DNA of 41,653 nt from a virus, in the IMG/VR virus record IMGVR_UViG_3300044617_001281, positions 1 to 41,653 of that record. One strand, 5' to 3'. Position numbers and translations under genes: made by a program. The notes below the pieces were generated by a model. The model was not told the DNA's origin, did no database searches, and was given only the letters and a program-made list of their open reading frames with translations. This document shows positions 6,439-14,089 of this stretch, one piece after another (within the stretch, counting starts at the first letter, position 1; every line of letters starts with the position of its first letter).

Positions 6439-6617
6439 GCGGACGCCGGCTCCTCATACGAGCAGTAGTGCCCGCTTTCGTTCGTTGTGTGTCTGCGGTC
6501 TTGTTGTTCGTAATTGCAGTATTTGCAAAAGGCAGCATCCCAAGCAAATGAGTGCAAATTGACTTGGCCGCAATTAAAGCAGCACCATGTTTTCAGCTCT
6601 TTATTGCTGATATTCAT
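6435..6617 (-). CDS. Zinc-ribbon protein (60 aa)
   Basis: Start taken at ATG 6617 (MNISNKELKTWCCFNCG), which overlaps the upstream stop as ATGA. Cysteine pairs C13-C16 and C31-C34 make a four-cysteine zinc ribbon; the tail adds two histidines and a cysteine. Probably a small nucleic-acid- or protein-binding adaptor. Function unknown. Confidence 0.7.
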   Translation of the reverse strand: MNISNKELKTWCCFNCGQVNLHSFAWDAAFCKYCNYEQQDRRHTTNESGHYCSYEEPASA

Positions 6618-7075
6618 GCGCCTTGCTCGTTCTCCGCAACCCACGATTCGTAATCTTTCCTTTGTGCGATTTCCTCCGAATCAAGCGGGCCGGGAAGTGC
6701 CGTTCCATTTGCGTTGCCTACCTTATTCGCTAGAGGCATGTCGCCGCGATCCAGTGTTGCTATGGTGTTGCCGTGCAGCGCAAATCGCAGCCATTTGTGG
6801 ATCTTCGATTTTTCGCCCATTGACTCTATCGACGCACAAATGCCGCCGACCTTTTTGAGAAGATCATCCGTCCGCATGACAGCCTTAACCAATGTCCCAT
6901 CTGGCATTTGAACCTTGAATACGCTGGCGCCCAATGGGTGCTGGTTGCTTAACTGAATGTTTCTGATCTGTGCGATCTTGGCGTTATTCCAGTCTTCTGG
7001 CGTAACCGTATAAAACGGATCTCCGTTTTTTGTGCGATCTTCTATGAATGTATTTACAGCGCTGTTCATAATCAT
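6614..7075 (-). CDS. Hypothetical protein, 153 aa
   Basis: Start at ATG 7075 (MIMNSAVNTFIEDR), overlapping the RecB-like gene stop as ATGA. The centre appears as a small beta-domain (PLGASVFKVQMPDGTLVKAV) followed by a helix and a charged tail. No family recognised. Position between the RecB-like nuclease and small zinc proteins suggests a DNA-metabolism accessory. Confidence 0.7.
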   Translation of the reverse strand: MIMNSAVNTFIEDRTKNGDPFYTVTPEDWNNAKIAQIRNIQLSNQHPLGASVFKVQMPDGTLVKAVMRTDDLLKKVGGICASIESMGEKSKIHKWLRFALHGNTIATLDRGDMPLANKVGNANGTALPGPLDSEEIAQRKDYESWVAENEQGA

Positions 7076-7902
7076 GCCGCCTCCCTAAGCGTGCTGAACG
7101 CCGGTTGCCTCGGGTCGTAGCCCTTGACGTGGCGCCACAAGATGCAGGCCGCTTTGAATGCTTCCCAATGCGGCACTAGGCTGTCGTGCTTGTAGGGTTC
7201 GACGCGGCCGACTTCGGTGGTGCTGATGTAGACGTTGTAACCGTGAACGGCGTGCAACTGGTCTTCTCCCCACTTGGCCACGGCATAAGCGGCGAGCTGC
7301 ATGCCTTGGGTGTCGTATGGCCCCACCTTCTGCTTGGGCTTGGTCTTGCGGGTCTTGTAGTCGATGACCATGCGGTTGCCGTCCTTGTCGGTGCCGAGGG
7401 CATCGCAGCGGCCGGCGTAGCCGTATTCGTGGTTGACCAGGACAACTTCGATGTCGCTGTAGGTGATCTTGTTCTTCTGCTTCCAGTCCATCACCGGGGC
7501 GACATAGGCCCACATGTCTTCGGGAACAGCGCTCGGGCCTTCCATGAGCAGCTTTTCCAAGGCGTCATGCACCTTGCTGCCGAGATCGGCGGCGGCTGCC
7601 ACCGGGGCCTTGCTGGCGCCGATGACTCGCTCGCAGAAATACTCGATGGTTTCCTCGGGTTTGGGTGGGGTGTTGAAGGCGGCTATCGCAACTTGCGTGG
7701 CCTTCCAGTTGAGGAGGGCGGGCTTGTCGAGGATGCCGGTGTAGCCGGTGACGGACGGCAGAAGCAGGAGCTTCTTGGCGTCGGCCAAGGTGGTGTCTTT
7801 GAGTCCGCTGCCGTCCTTCTTGGGAAGCTGGTGGCAGGGGGTGCCGTCCGGCTTATACCAGTGGCCGCCGTCTGTGAATTTTGATTCGGTGAGAATTGCC
7901 AT
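7072..7902 (-). CDS. RecB-family PD-(D/E)XK exonuclease (276 aa)
   Basis: Start at ATG 7902 (MAILTESKFTDGGHW). It carries the RecB/Cas4-like motif series: LGSKVHDALE (H112), an acidic strand, GYAGRCDALG (D167), VIDYKTRK (D181, K183) and a final QLAAY (Q202, Y206). These residues form the metal site and the QxxxY motif typical of phage and cellular RecB-like nucleases. In a phage replication operon it most likely processes double-strand ends for recombination, close to the SSB-like and helicase genes. Confidence 0.85.
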   Translation of the reverse strand: MAILTESKFTDGGHWYKPDGTPCHQLPKKDGSGLKDTTLADAKKLLLLPSVTGYTGILDKPALLNWKATQVAIAAFNTPPKPEETIEYFCERVIGASKAPVAAAADLGSKVHDALEKLLMEGPSAVPEDMWAYVAPVMDWKQKNKITYSDIEVVLVNHEYGYAGRCDALGTDKDGNRMVIDYKTRKTKPKQKVGPYDTQGMQLAAYAVAKWGEDQLHAVHGYNVYISTTEVGRVEPYKHDSLVPHWEAFKAACILWRHVKGYDPRQPAFSTLREAA

Positions 7903-7957
7903 AACTTTGGTTGGTGATGCGGGGGCCGGTGTTGCGGCCGACCCCCGCTGTTGCCAC

Positions 7958-8149
7958 CTATGCCGCGTTGCGCTTGCGGCTGCGCTGCCAGATCCACGCG
8001 CCGGACTCGCTGCGGTCCACGCGGGTTTCCTTGTTGGCCTTCGCGGCATCCAAGAGGACGGGAAGGATCATGTGTTCTTCACTGGCCAGATAGGGTCCGG
8101 CGAAGCAGTTAAAGCCTTCGCAGGACAGCTCGGGATTGCGGGCGGCCAT
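7958..8149 (-). CDS. Hypothetical protein, 63 aa
   Basis: ATG at 8149, just after the stop of the SSB-like gene. Reads MAARNPELSCEGFNCFAGPY then a helix (MILPVLLDAAKANKETRV) and a basic end (WIWQRSRKRNAA). No family recognised. Between its stop and the next gene start lie 55 bases without visible structure. Confidence 0.65.
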   Translation of the reverse strand: MAARNPELSCEGFNCFAGPYLASEEHMILPVLLDAAKANKETRVDRSESGAWIWQRSRKRNAA

Positions 8150-8151
8150 AA

Positions 8152-8640
8152 TCAAAACGGAATATCCGCTCCGGTGTTGTCGTTGTCGGCCGAGGCGCCG
8201 AAGTCTTCGACCTTGGGCACTTTGTTCAGCAGTTCCTCCATCACTTCGGTGCATGTGCCGATGTTGATGTAGGTCTTGTCGCCTTTCTGGTCCTCGACGA
8301 GCGTGAGCTGTGCGCCTTTGCCCTTGAGGGATGCCGTGTCGAAGCCCGACTTGGGGGCCTCGCCGAGCCAGCTCACCAGGAACGCGCGGAGGGCGCTGTT
8401 CTCATGGTTGCTGATCTTCATGGCCTTGCTGGGCATCTTGCGCAGCGAGCCATCCTTACATTTCACGCCGAAGACGAACCGGGTGAGGTTGACGATTTCC
8501 GTCTCTTCGCTCTGATACTTCTGGCGTTCGACGTTGTATTGGTCGATCACATCCACGCAGACCGCGAGGTATGTGCCTTTGGGCGGCGGCTCACCGAGGT
8601 TAGCGAGTGCCGATGTTTTGTTTTCTGGTATTTTAGCCAT
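8152..8640 (-). CDS. Single-stranded-DNA-binding-like protein (162 aa)
   Basis: Start at ATG 8640 (MAKIPENKTSALANLGEPPP). The body looks like an OB-fold beta-barrel (GTYLAVCVDVIDQYN ... LTRFVFGVKCKDGSLRK ... GAQLTLVEDQKGDKTYINI). The C-terminus is acidic and ends ADIPF, the hallmark tail by which SSB recruits partner proteins. The leader is almost pure A/C without a Shine-Dalgarno sequence, as seen for two other genes of the operon. It is placed between the RecB-like and resolvase-like nucleases. Confidence 0.7.
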   Translation of the reverse strand: MAKIPENKTSALANLGEPPPKGTYLAVCVDVIDQYNVERQKYQSEETEIVNLTRFVFGVKCKDGSLRKMPSKAMKISNHENSALRAFLVSWLGEAPKSGFDTASLKGKGAQLTLVEDQKGDKTYINIGTCTEVMEELLNKVPKVEDFGASADNDNTGADIPF

Positions 8641-8675
8641 GTTGTTTGTGTGTGTTTGTTTGTTGTTGTGTTTTA

Positions 8676-9005
8676 CTACTCGACGAAATTGGAGTTGCGG
8701 AGGATGACGAGCAATGTCTCGGCCGGCAGGATGGCCAACCACTCGCTGTCGTTGCGGCGGTGCATGACGACAGGCAGCTTCTCGCCGGCATCGCGCTTGG
8801 CCTGGGCGATCCAGTCGTAGGGGTTGCCGCGCTCAGTGCGCTTGACCTCGAAATGCAGTTTGGGCAGGCACTCGCAGAGCACGTCACTGCTGTCGCCCTT
8901 CGTGTCGCCGCAATACTGCTGGCTGCGGCGGGCGGGGAATCCCTCGGCGGTGAGGAACTTGGCGGCTTCCAGTTCCCCGCGTTTTCCTTTTTGGCGGCTA
9001 TTCAT
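8676..9005 (-). CDS. Holliday-junction-resolvase-like PD-(D/E)XK endonuclease (109 aa)
   Basis: Shows the compact archaeal-Hjc-like arrangement: KGKRGELEAAKFL with E11 near the N-terminus, GDSSDVLCE with D41, and FEVKRTE with E53-x-K55. These are the active-site residues of the small PD-(D/E)XK resolvases carried by many phages. Likely to cut branched replication or recombination intermediates before packaging. It overlaps the helicase stop by 8 bases. Confidence 0.8.
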   Translation of the reverse strand: MNSRQKGKRGELEAAKFLTAEGFPARRSQQYCGDTKGDSSDVLCECLPKLHFEVKRTERGNPYDWIAQAKRDAGEKLPVVMHRRNDSEWLAILPAETLLVILRNSNFVE

Positions 9006-10395
9006 TGAGGACGGCGTTAATGGTATGGAGGTCGGGTTGGTTGCCGTAGGGCTGCGGGGCCTCGTCGGTCATGCGGCTGATGTTGGCGTGGTCAAAGCGG
9101 GTGCAGCTCGGCGACCAGACCATGGGGAAGCTGCGGGTCTGGCCCTCGCGGTGCTTGGCCACGATCATCTCGGCGTCTTGGTTGTCCGTGGAGTCGGCCC
9201 CGCTGCCGGCCTCGTAGTAGCCTTCGCGGTGAAGAAGGATGATGATGTCGGCGTCCTGCTCCAAGGAACCGGAGTCTTTCAAGTCGCTCATCTTCGGGCG
9301 GGTATCGCTGCGCTCGTCGGCTTTGCGCCCCACTTGGGCGGCGGCAATAACCGGCACGCCCAACTCCAGCGCCATGGCTTTGAGGCCGCGACTGACGGCG
9401 CTGACCCGCTCGTAGCTGGTATTGTAGCCCTTGGCTTCCAGAAGCTGGGCGTAGTCCACGAAGACGGCTTTGATGCCGTGGCGGCGAAGGTCGCGGCGGG
9501 CACGGCCACGGATGTCCATGATGTTGGCCCCGCGCGCCTCGTCGATGTAGAGCGGTTGGTCGGCCAGCTTGAAGAAGTGGTTGCCCAAGGTCTTGGCCTC
9601 GCTGGCGCTGATCGCCCCCAGGCGGACGCGGGCACTGTTGGCCCTCGCTCTGGCCATGACGATGCGGTTGGCGATGCTCTTGGCTGGCATTTCTAGGGAG
9701 AACAGCAGCACAGGACTTCCAGCGGCGGCCATGCGGTCGCACATGTTGATGAGTAGGGCACTCTTGCCCATGCCGGGGCGGCCACCGACGACGATCAGTT
9801 GGCCCTCGCGCAAGCCGCCGGTCAGCACGTCCAGCTCGCGGTAGCCGGTAGACAGTCCTCGGGGCTGGCCCTTGCTGGCCATGGCTTGCTCGATCTCGGC
9901 AGCAGCATCGCTGACCACGCTGCCGACATGCACGCTGCCTTGGCTGGGGCCGTCGAGGTTGATGGACAGGATGCTCTCACCGGCTTCGGCCACCACTTCG
10001 CTGACGTTCTGCGCGATGTCGCGCCCAGCGGCGGCCATGCGCACACCGGCCTCAACCATGCGGCGGCGGGCGACATGCTCGCGCAGGATGTTGACGTAGT
10101 AGGACAAGTCGCGGGGACCGGCCATGGAATAGATTTCGGCCAAGGCCCCGGCGCCGCCGACATTCTCCAGCTTGCCCTGCGAGGAGAGATGCTGCGTGAC
10201 CGAGATAAGGTCGGGCTGTCCGGCCTCGGCGCGGATGGACTTGATCGTTTCGAGGATCGTGGCGTTGGCGGGCGTGAAGAAATGCTCGCCGGTCAACTCG
10301 TTCCACTCGTCGATCAAGTCGCCGTAGCACATGAGTCCGCCAAGGACGCACTGCTCGGCTTGCGTATCGTGAGGGATGGCTTGGTGCTTTCTCAC
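8998..10395 (-). CDS. dnaB: Replicative DNA helicase, DnaB family (465 aa)
   Basis: Hexameric fork helicase. The N-terminal helical domain begins with DTQAEQCVLGGLM (residues 10-22), and the RecA-like motor has Walker A GRPGMGKS at 205-212 and Walker B VFVDYAQLL at 311-319. Normal length for a bacterial-type DnaB. The start codon is GTG in a GTGA overlap with a membrane micro-peptide gene. With the O-like initiator encoded upstream, it suggests lambda/P22-style initiation in which the phage brings its own helicase. Confidence 0.95.
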   Translation of the reverse strand: MRKHQAIPHDTQAEQCVLGGLMCYGDLIDEWNELTGEHFFTPANATILETIKSIRAEAGQPDLISVTQHLSSQGKLENVGGAGALAEIYSMAGPRDLSYYVNILREHVARRRMVEAGVRMAAAGRDIAQNVSEVVAEAGESILSINLDGPSQGSVHVGSVVSDAAAEIEQAMASKGQPRGLSTGYRELDVLTGGLREGQLIVVGGRPGMGKSALLINMCDRMAAAGSPVLLFSLEMPAKSIANRIVMARARANSARVRLGAISASEAKTLGNHFFKLADQPLYIDEARGANIMDIRGRARRDLRRHGIKAVFVDYAQLLEAKGYNTSYERVSAVSRGLKAMALELGVPVIAAAQVGRKADERSDTRPKMSDLKDSGSLEQDADIIILLHREGYYEAGSGADSTDNQDAEMIVAKHREGQTRSFPMVWSPSCTRFDHANISRMTDEAPQPYGNQPDLHTINAVLNE

Positions 10396-10490
10396 GGGAA
10401 GCGCGGGTCGTTGTCGTCGCTGAGTAAAACGGCGATGGTTCCGAGGATGGCGAAGATTAAAACGAGGGCGCTCATTTCAATGGCGTTCAT
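10392..10490 (-). CDS. Single-pass membrane micro-peptide (32 aa)
   Basis: Encoded between 10490 and 10392, well under usual length limits. It has a short N-terminus, one hydrophobic span (SALVLIFAILGTIAVLL) and an acidic tail (SDDNDPRFP). Its TGA overlaps the helicase GTG start, so helicase translation is coupled to it. Function unknown; a membrane anchor for replication or a host toxin are both possible. Confidence 0.6.
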   Translation of the reverse strand: MNAIEMSALVLIFAILGTIAVLLSDDNDPRFP

Positions 10491-10526
10491 AACTGTGGTG
10501 AGTTGTAGGCGGATGTGTGCGGTGTG

Positions 10527-10760
10527 TCAACAGTCTTTTTTTGGGGAATTTTGGGGGAACAAAAAGTCGTGGTTTTTCCACGCTCCGCGCAGGAGTTTGC
10601 GCTGCGCCAGCCAGCGGTCGCATGCTTGGCCCACGGCCTTCAAGTCGGCTTCCGAGGGCCACTGCGGTTCGGCCGCTTCGATGCGGTAGTGCAGAACCTC
10701 GCGGTTCATGCGTTTGGCCCCCTTGTCGAAGAACTCGCTAAACTGCTCGGGCGAGATCAT
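10527..10760 (-). CDS. Hypothetical protein, 77 aa
   Basis: ATG at 10760 overlaps the upstream stop as ATGA. Reads MISPEQFSEFFDKGAKRM and contains a helix with many charges (PSEADLKAVGQACDRWLAQR). No family recognised. The reading frame upstream of this ATG is a shadow of the zinc-protein gene. Confidence 0.7.
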   Translation of the reverse strand: MISPEQFSEFFDKGAKRMNREVLHYRIEAAEPQWPSEADLKAVGQACDRWLAQRKLLRGAWKNHDFLFPQNSPKKDC

Positions 10761-11011
10761 TTGATGGGCCACTCGCGGAGATGACCAAAGTCGCGGGGTT
10801 CGCTGCATGCGGTCACTTCGCCGCAGATGCCGCAGGTGTCGGTGTGGTAGGTGCTGACGCGGTCTTGGCAGGGGAATCGGCCGTAGGCGAAGCCGCAGGG
10901 GCGGCAGATCCACCAAGGGTAGGGCTTGCCCTTGCTGAAGATCGCATCGTAGTTGGCGCGGTAGGTTTCGCCGTCTACGGGGCGAGGGGCGTCTCCCTTG
11001 CCGGCGCTCAT
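10757..11011 (-). CDS. Zinc-binding phage protein, MSAGKGD type (84 aa)
   Basis: ATG at 11011 overlaps the previous stop as ATGA. The opening MSAGKGDAPRPVDGETYRAN is a pattern common in phage proteins. Cysteines at ICRPCG and DTCGICGEVTAC supply a probable zinc ribbon, with HTD and FGH adding histidines. Role unknown. Confidence 0.75.
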   Translation of the reverse strand: MSAGKGDAPRPVDGETYRANYDAIFSKGKPYPWWICRPCGFAYGRFPCQDRVSTYHTDTCGICGEVTACSEPRDFGHLREWPIK

Positions 11012-11268
11012 GCGTCCTCCGCCTTGGGGTTGTTGCATTCTTCCCAGAACAGCTTCCGGTAGTGCTCCTCCATCTGCTCCATGTGCTCCATGGCCAGCTC
11101 GTCGCCCACAATGCCAGGCAGATCGTAGCTCATCGGGAAGTGCTTCAAGCAGCGGCGGGCCTCTTGGCGCACGGCCGTGGGGATGCGCTTGGTCTTGCGG
11201 CTGCAAATGCCCACAATGAAGTGGCGGGCCACGGCCAGAGCGCGGGCCTGTTCGCTGGGCAGGCTCAT
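11008..11268 (-). CDS. Hypothetical helical protein, 86 aa
   Basis: Starts MSLPSEQARALAVARHFI and is helical throughout, with basic N-terminal and acidic C-terminal halves (AMEHMEQMEEHYRKLFWEE). Coupled by ATGA at both ends. No family recognised. Confidence 0.7.
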   Translation of the reverse strand: MSLPSEQARALAVARHFIVGICSRKTKRIPTAVRQEARRCLKHFPMSYDLPGIVGDELAMEHMEQMEEHYRKLFWEECNNPKAEDA

Positions 11269-11474
11269 CGCAGGGCCATCGCTTCCTCGACGGCGTCATG
11301 CGCCTCGGAGGCGATTTCGTTGTTGGGCTTCACGCATCGCCCGAGGACGCGGATGAGCCGGTTGTTGCTGCGGATCAGCTCGCGGACACGGTCTTCGAGG
11401 GCGATTTCGTTGTAGGCGCCGAAGTTCGTTCCGAAGCCGACGCTTCCTACGGTGTGGGTGGGTTCTGGTTTCAT
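11265..11474 (-). CDS. Hypothetical protein, 69 aa
   Basis: Starts MKPEPTHTVGSVGFGTNF and holds a predicted coiled helix (LEDRVRELIRSNNRLIRVLG). ATGA overlap with both neighbours. No family recognised. Confidence 0.7.
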   Translation of the reverse strand: MKPEPTHTVGSVGFGTNFGAYNEIALEDRVRELIRSNNRLIRVLGRCVKPNNEIASEAHDAVEEAMALR

Positions 11475-11863
11475 GTGGTGACTAGTTCTTCCAAAAGCTG
11501 CCAGTTGCCGGGGGCGCGGTGTTTCTTGGGCGAATAGCTGATCTGGCCGTATTGCCGGATCTCGTCGATGTGCCAGAAGACGAACTCGTTGCGGTCGGGC
11601 AGGTAGGCGGCCAACACGTCAAAGGCCCCGCCGGCGTAGAGGCCGGAACTGCGGCTGCTGGTGTTGACTTGGTAGAAGTCAGGGTTGGACGCGCGGATGC
11701 AGGCGCGCTTGACCTGGACGCCGATGTAGCCGCCATTGGGGCTAGACAGGCATACGTCAACTTTTTGGTCGCCCCCCCACGGGGCGTAGATGCCGTAGCC
11801 CCGAGCGCCGGCCTCGGCGCAGAACAGGAGTTCCGCGTGGTTGCCTTTCTGGGACGAGTTCAT
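11471..11863 (-). CDS. PD-(D/E)XK endonuclease-like protein (130 aa)
   Basis: Begins MNSSQKGNHAELLFCAEAG with E11, then GGDQKVDVCLS (D36) and GVQVKRACI (Q50-x-K52). This is the pattern of small PD-(D/E)XK endonuclease domains in which the second acid is often Q. The C-terminal half (FDVLAAYLPDRNEFVFWHID) completes the beta-sheet. It lies directly after the O-like initiator, so a role in replication or recombination is likely; the substrate is not evident. Confidence 0.75.
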   Translation of the reverse strand: MNSSQKGNHAELLFCAEAGARGYGIYAPWGGDQKVDVCLSSPNGGYIGVQVKRACIRASNPDFYQVNTSSRSSGLYAGGAFDVLAAYLPDRNEFVFWHIDEIRQYGQISYSPKKHRAPGNWQLLEELVTT

Positions 11864-12621
11864 ACCGCCAGCTCCTGCATGAGTTCCGAGAAGTCATCCC
11901 GCACGATCTTCACGATCTTCGGGGCAGGGGGTGCCATGCGTTGCTGCTTGGCATCCTTGTCCAGCCAGACCTTCAGCCGTTGGCGGGTGGGCGTCTCGCC
12001 CTTGTCGGCGCACCACTTGAGCAGGTGGTCGAACTTGGCGCGGACGTTGACTCCCCGGTATTGGGGGAGGGTGGCTAGGTGGTCTAACCAGTCGTCGTCA
12101 GACATGCCCTTTCCGAGAACGCTTTCTCGCGGCGGCACTTTTTCTTTACCGTTAGAAAGAAGGGGTTGGTTAAGGGATTTGTTTGAGAATGGTATTGCAG
12201 TTGTCTTTGTCTTTTCTTCTGTAGTAGTAGAAGAAGGAATAGAATAGTTTACTATAGTTGAGTGTTCTCTCTGAACACATGATGTGTTCTCTCTGAACAC
12301 ATGGCATGTGTTCTCTCTGACCACATGGTCACTGTGAACACATGAAACTTTTGGGAGAACCCAATCACTTGCATGCTTCCTTTCGGCGTGCGTGCCGAAG
12401 TCGCCGGGGGCCAACTGACGGATCTCGCCCAACTCTTCCAGCTCCCTCAACGCCCGCCTCACCGTCGAGACGCTGACCCTCGCCTTGGCGGCCAGCCGGC
12501 GATAAGAGGCGAAACACCTGTCGCCGTCCATCGCCCAATCGGCCATGGCCAGCAGCACGGCAAACGCCGGTCCCTTAGCCTCACTGTGATTCCATGTCCA
12601 ACTAGTGGCTTGTGCGCTCAT
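11860..12621 (-). CDS. Replication initiator, O-like, with winged-helix domain (253 aa)
   Basis: The N-terminal half carries a winged helix-turn-helix (residues about 40-65, YRRLAAKARVSVSTVRRALR). A low-complexity linker (about 115-135) follows, and a C-terminal domain (DDDWLDHLATLPQYRG ... VKIVRDDFSELMQELAV) likely recruits helicase. The linker is encoded by four iteron-like repeats and flanked by an AT-rich stretch, as in lambda O, where the origin lies within the gene. A DnaB gene in the same operon supports this. Start at ATG 12621, overlapping the lipoprotein gene by 20 bases. Confidence 0.75.
   Translation of the reverse strand: MSAQATSWTWNHSEAKGPAFAVLLAMADWAMDGDRCFASYRRLAAKARVSVSTVRRALRELEELGEIRQLAPGDFGTHAERKHASDWVLPKVSCVHSDHVVRENTCHVFRENTSCVQREHSTIVNYSIPSSTTTEEKTKTTAIPFSNKSLNQPLLSNGKEKVPPRESVLGKGMSDDDWLDHLATLPQYRGVNVRAKFDHLLKWCADKGETPTRQRLKVWLDKDAKQQRMAPPAPKIVKIVRDDFSELMQELAV
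12165..12261. other. AT-rich stretch beside the iterons, probable unwinding element
   Basis: In contrast with the GC-rich surroundings, this segment is rich in A and T, with repeated TTTGTCTTTTCTTCTG-like pyrimidine runs and TAGTTTACTATAG. It lies directly beside the iterons inside the initiator gene, as in lambdoid origins. Confidence 0.55.
12262..12344. repeat. Iterons of a lambda-type replication origin
   Basis: TGTTCTCTCTGAACACATG occurs at 12263-12281 and 12285-12303, with a one-base variant at 12309-12327 and a partial copy ending TGAACACATG at 12335-12344. Each full unit is itself an interrupted palindrome (ATGTGTTC / GAACACAT around TCTCT). Periods are 22 and 24 bases, close to two helical turns, so initiators would bind on one DNA face. 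The array lies inside the initiator gene. Confidence 0.8.
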
Positions 12622-12841
12622 AAGATAAATCCTGCTGATAGGTTTGCGTCAGATCGTCCCAGATAAACCCCTTGGGCGCCCCTAGTTGACGGTAGCCGGC
12701 GACCAGCGACTGCCAGCCCTCCATCTTACTGTTAAACTCCCACGCCTCGGGCGAGTTCCAGGGGGCCGTGTGCTGCCAGCTCTTGGTGGTGCAACCAGCG
12801 TAAAGCGCACAGAGGGCAAGACTTGCGGCGAGCTTGGTCAT
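12602..12841 (-). CDS. Small lipoprotein (79 aa)
   Basis: N-terminus MTKLAASLALCALYAGC is a signal peptide with lipobox LYAGC, so cleavage before Cys17 and lipid attachment are predicted. The mature part is short, with many aromatic residues (WQHTAPWNSPEAWEFNSK). Position within an early operon, not the lysis block, argues against an outer-membrane spanin and for an envelope role such as superinfection exclusion. No family recognised. Confidence 0.7.
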   Translation of the reverse strand: MTKLAASLALCALYAGCTTKSWQHTAPWNSPEAWEFNSKMEGWQSLVAGYRQLGAPKGFIWDDLTQTYQQDLSYERTSH

Positions 12842-12844
12842 CGG

Positions 12845-13285
12845 CTACCTCCGCTTGGCGTCTCCCGCCCCGAACTTGTGGCCGAACACCGGCCACGGGC
12901 CGACCATCGTTCCGCTGAAGATTACCGTTAGCCGCTCATGGGGGCGCCACTTGTGGCGGTTGGCCACTTCACAGAGGCAGTCGCCGTCGTAGTCCTCGAC
13001 CTTGACCCACATGCGGTTGGCGTTCTCCTGCTTTCCGCGCCCCGCCTCCTTCACCGACACTGATGCGGCATACTCCTCATACTTCTTAAAGCCAGCCACC
13101 GTGTTGACCTTGGCCACTTCCGGTGCGGTCGTGTGCTCACTGACCACGGACGGCGCCTCTGAGGGGCCTTCCAGCGCAATTACGGGGGCTTCTGGGGGCT
13201 GCTCGTTAGTGGATTCTGATACAGGAGTGGTCGGTTCTAGCTTGCGGCCGATGCGGCGTAGCTTGGCGAGGAGGTCTTGGGGCAT
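12845..13285 (-). CDS. Hypothetical protein, 146 aa
   Basis: Begins MPQDLLAKLRRIGRKLEPTT, followed by a disordered acidic/proline segment (residues 20-60) and a C-terminal beta-rich domain (RMWVKVEDYDGDCLCEVANR ... LTVIFSGTMVGPWPVFG). The ATG has an A/C-rich leader without a Shine-Dalgarno sequence. No family recognised. Confidence 0.65.
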   Translation of the reverse strand: MPQDLLAKLRRIGRKLEPTTPVSESTNEQPPEAPVIALEGPSEAPSVVSEHTTAPEVAKVNTVAGFKKYEEYAASVSVKEAGRGKQENANRMWVKVEDYDGDCLCEVANRHKWRPHERLTVIFSGTMVGPWPVFGHKFGAGDAKRR

Positions 13286-13324
13286 GGGTTTGGGTCTATT
13301 CGGGTGGGTTTATGGGTGTGGGGG

Positions 13325-14089
13325 TTATCTTTTAGTGAAAAATTTTTCGTCATCGGTTGAATCGGGGTATGATGATCTAGAAGAAGGACGAACCCCCGCC
13401 CCCCCTCCATCCGAGGGGGGAGGGGGTGGCAAAAAGCGATCCTCTGCTGGCTCAAAAACTGACACACCGGCAGCATCTACAGAGACAGAACACTCGGAAA
13501 CAAGCGGTTGTTCACCGTCTGCTGCCTCCAGGCGTGGCGGTTGTGTGCGGTTGTGTGCTTTTGGGGCGCGCGTCTGGCCGGTGATACCCATTGCCGGGGA
13601 AGATTCAATGACGACACCATCAACAACGTCCATCCATTCGTCCGCACTAGGCGCGGACACTACTTCGATCCGGCTAGTTGCTCCACCGGCCAGAAGCTCG
13701 CTCTTCTCGGTCGCTATCGCTGCCAAGACCGACAAGGCTTGATCCTTCATTTCCGGCAGCCGGTCAACAAGCTCGGCGGTCCCAAGGGCCGCAAGCGTCT
13801 TCCAGTTCTTCGCGGTAACGTCTCGGGCCGCCTCAAGTAGTTCGGGCCGGTTGCGGACAAGGGCCGTTATCGTGTGATAGCTGACGCCTAGTTCCTTGGC
13901 AATCCGAGTGACCGGCACACCGGCGAGATGCAAGGCGGCGATCTTCTGGGCCGTCTCCTCGGGAATGTTCATGCCGGTAAAGCCTGCATTCGTGCGCACC
14001 GGCTGCCGGTCTTGGGGCGGTTGCTCGATAGCTTGGGGCGCTTGCACCTTGGCAACCTTCCTCGGCCGTCCTGTTGCGGTCTTAGGCAT
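13325..14089 (-). CDS. DNA-binding protein with AT-hook-like tail and HTH (254 aa)
   Basis: Residues 7-11 read GRPRK, an AT-hook-like patch. Residues 61-80 (TRIAKELGVSYHTITALVRN) are a helix-turn-helix. A helical domain follows (to about residue 135), then a long proline- and acid-rich disordered tail. It is the second gene of the early operon, coupled by TAATG to the excisionase-like gene, so it may be a regulator. A terminase-small-subunit-like role is also possible given the HTH. Confidence 0.6.
   Translation of the reverse strand: MPKTATGRPRKVAKVQAPQAIEQPPQDRQPVRTNAGFTGMNIPEETAQKIAALHLAGVPVTRIAKELGVSYHTITALVRNRPELLEAARDVTAKNWKTLAALGTAELVDRLPEMKDQALSVLAAIATEKSELLAGGATSRIEVVSAPSADEWMDVVDGVVIESSPAMGITGQTRAPKAHNRTQPPRLEAADGEQPLVSECSVSVDAAGVSVFEPAEDRFLPPPPPSDGGGAGVRPSSRSSYPDSTDDEKFFTKR

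Noticed and set aside
12262-12344. CRISPR-like array
   Set aside because: Repeats are too close (22-24 base period, no unique spacers) and lie inside a gene; they fit iterons.
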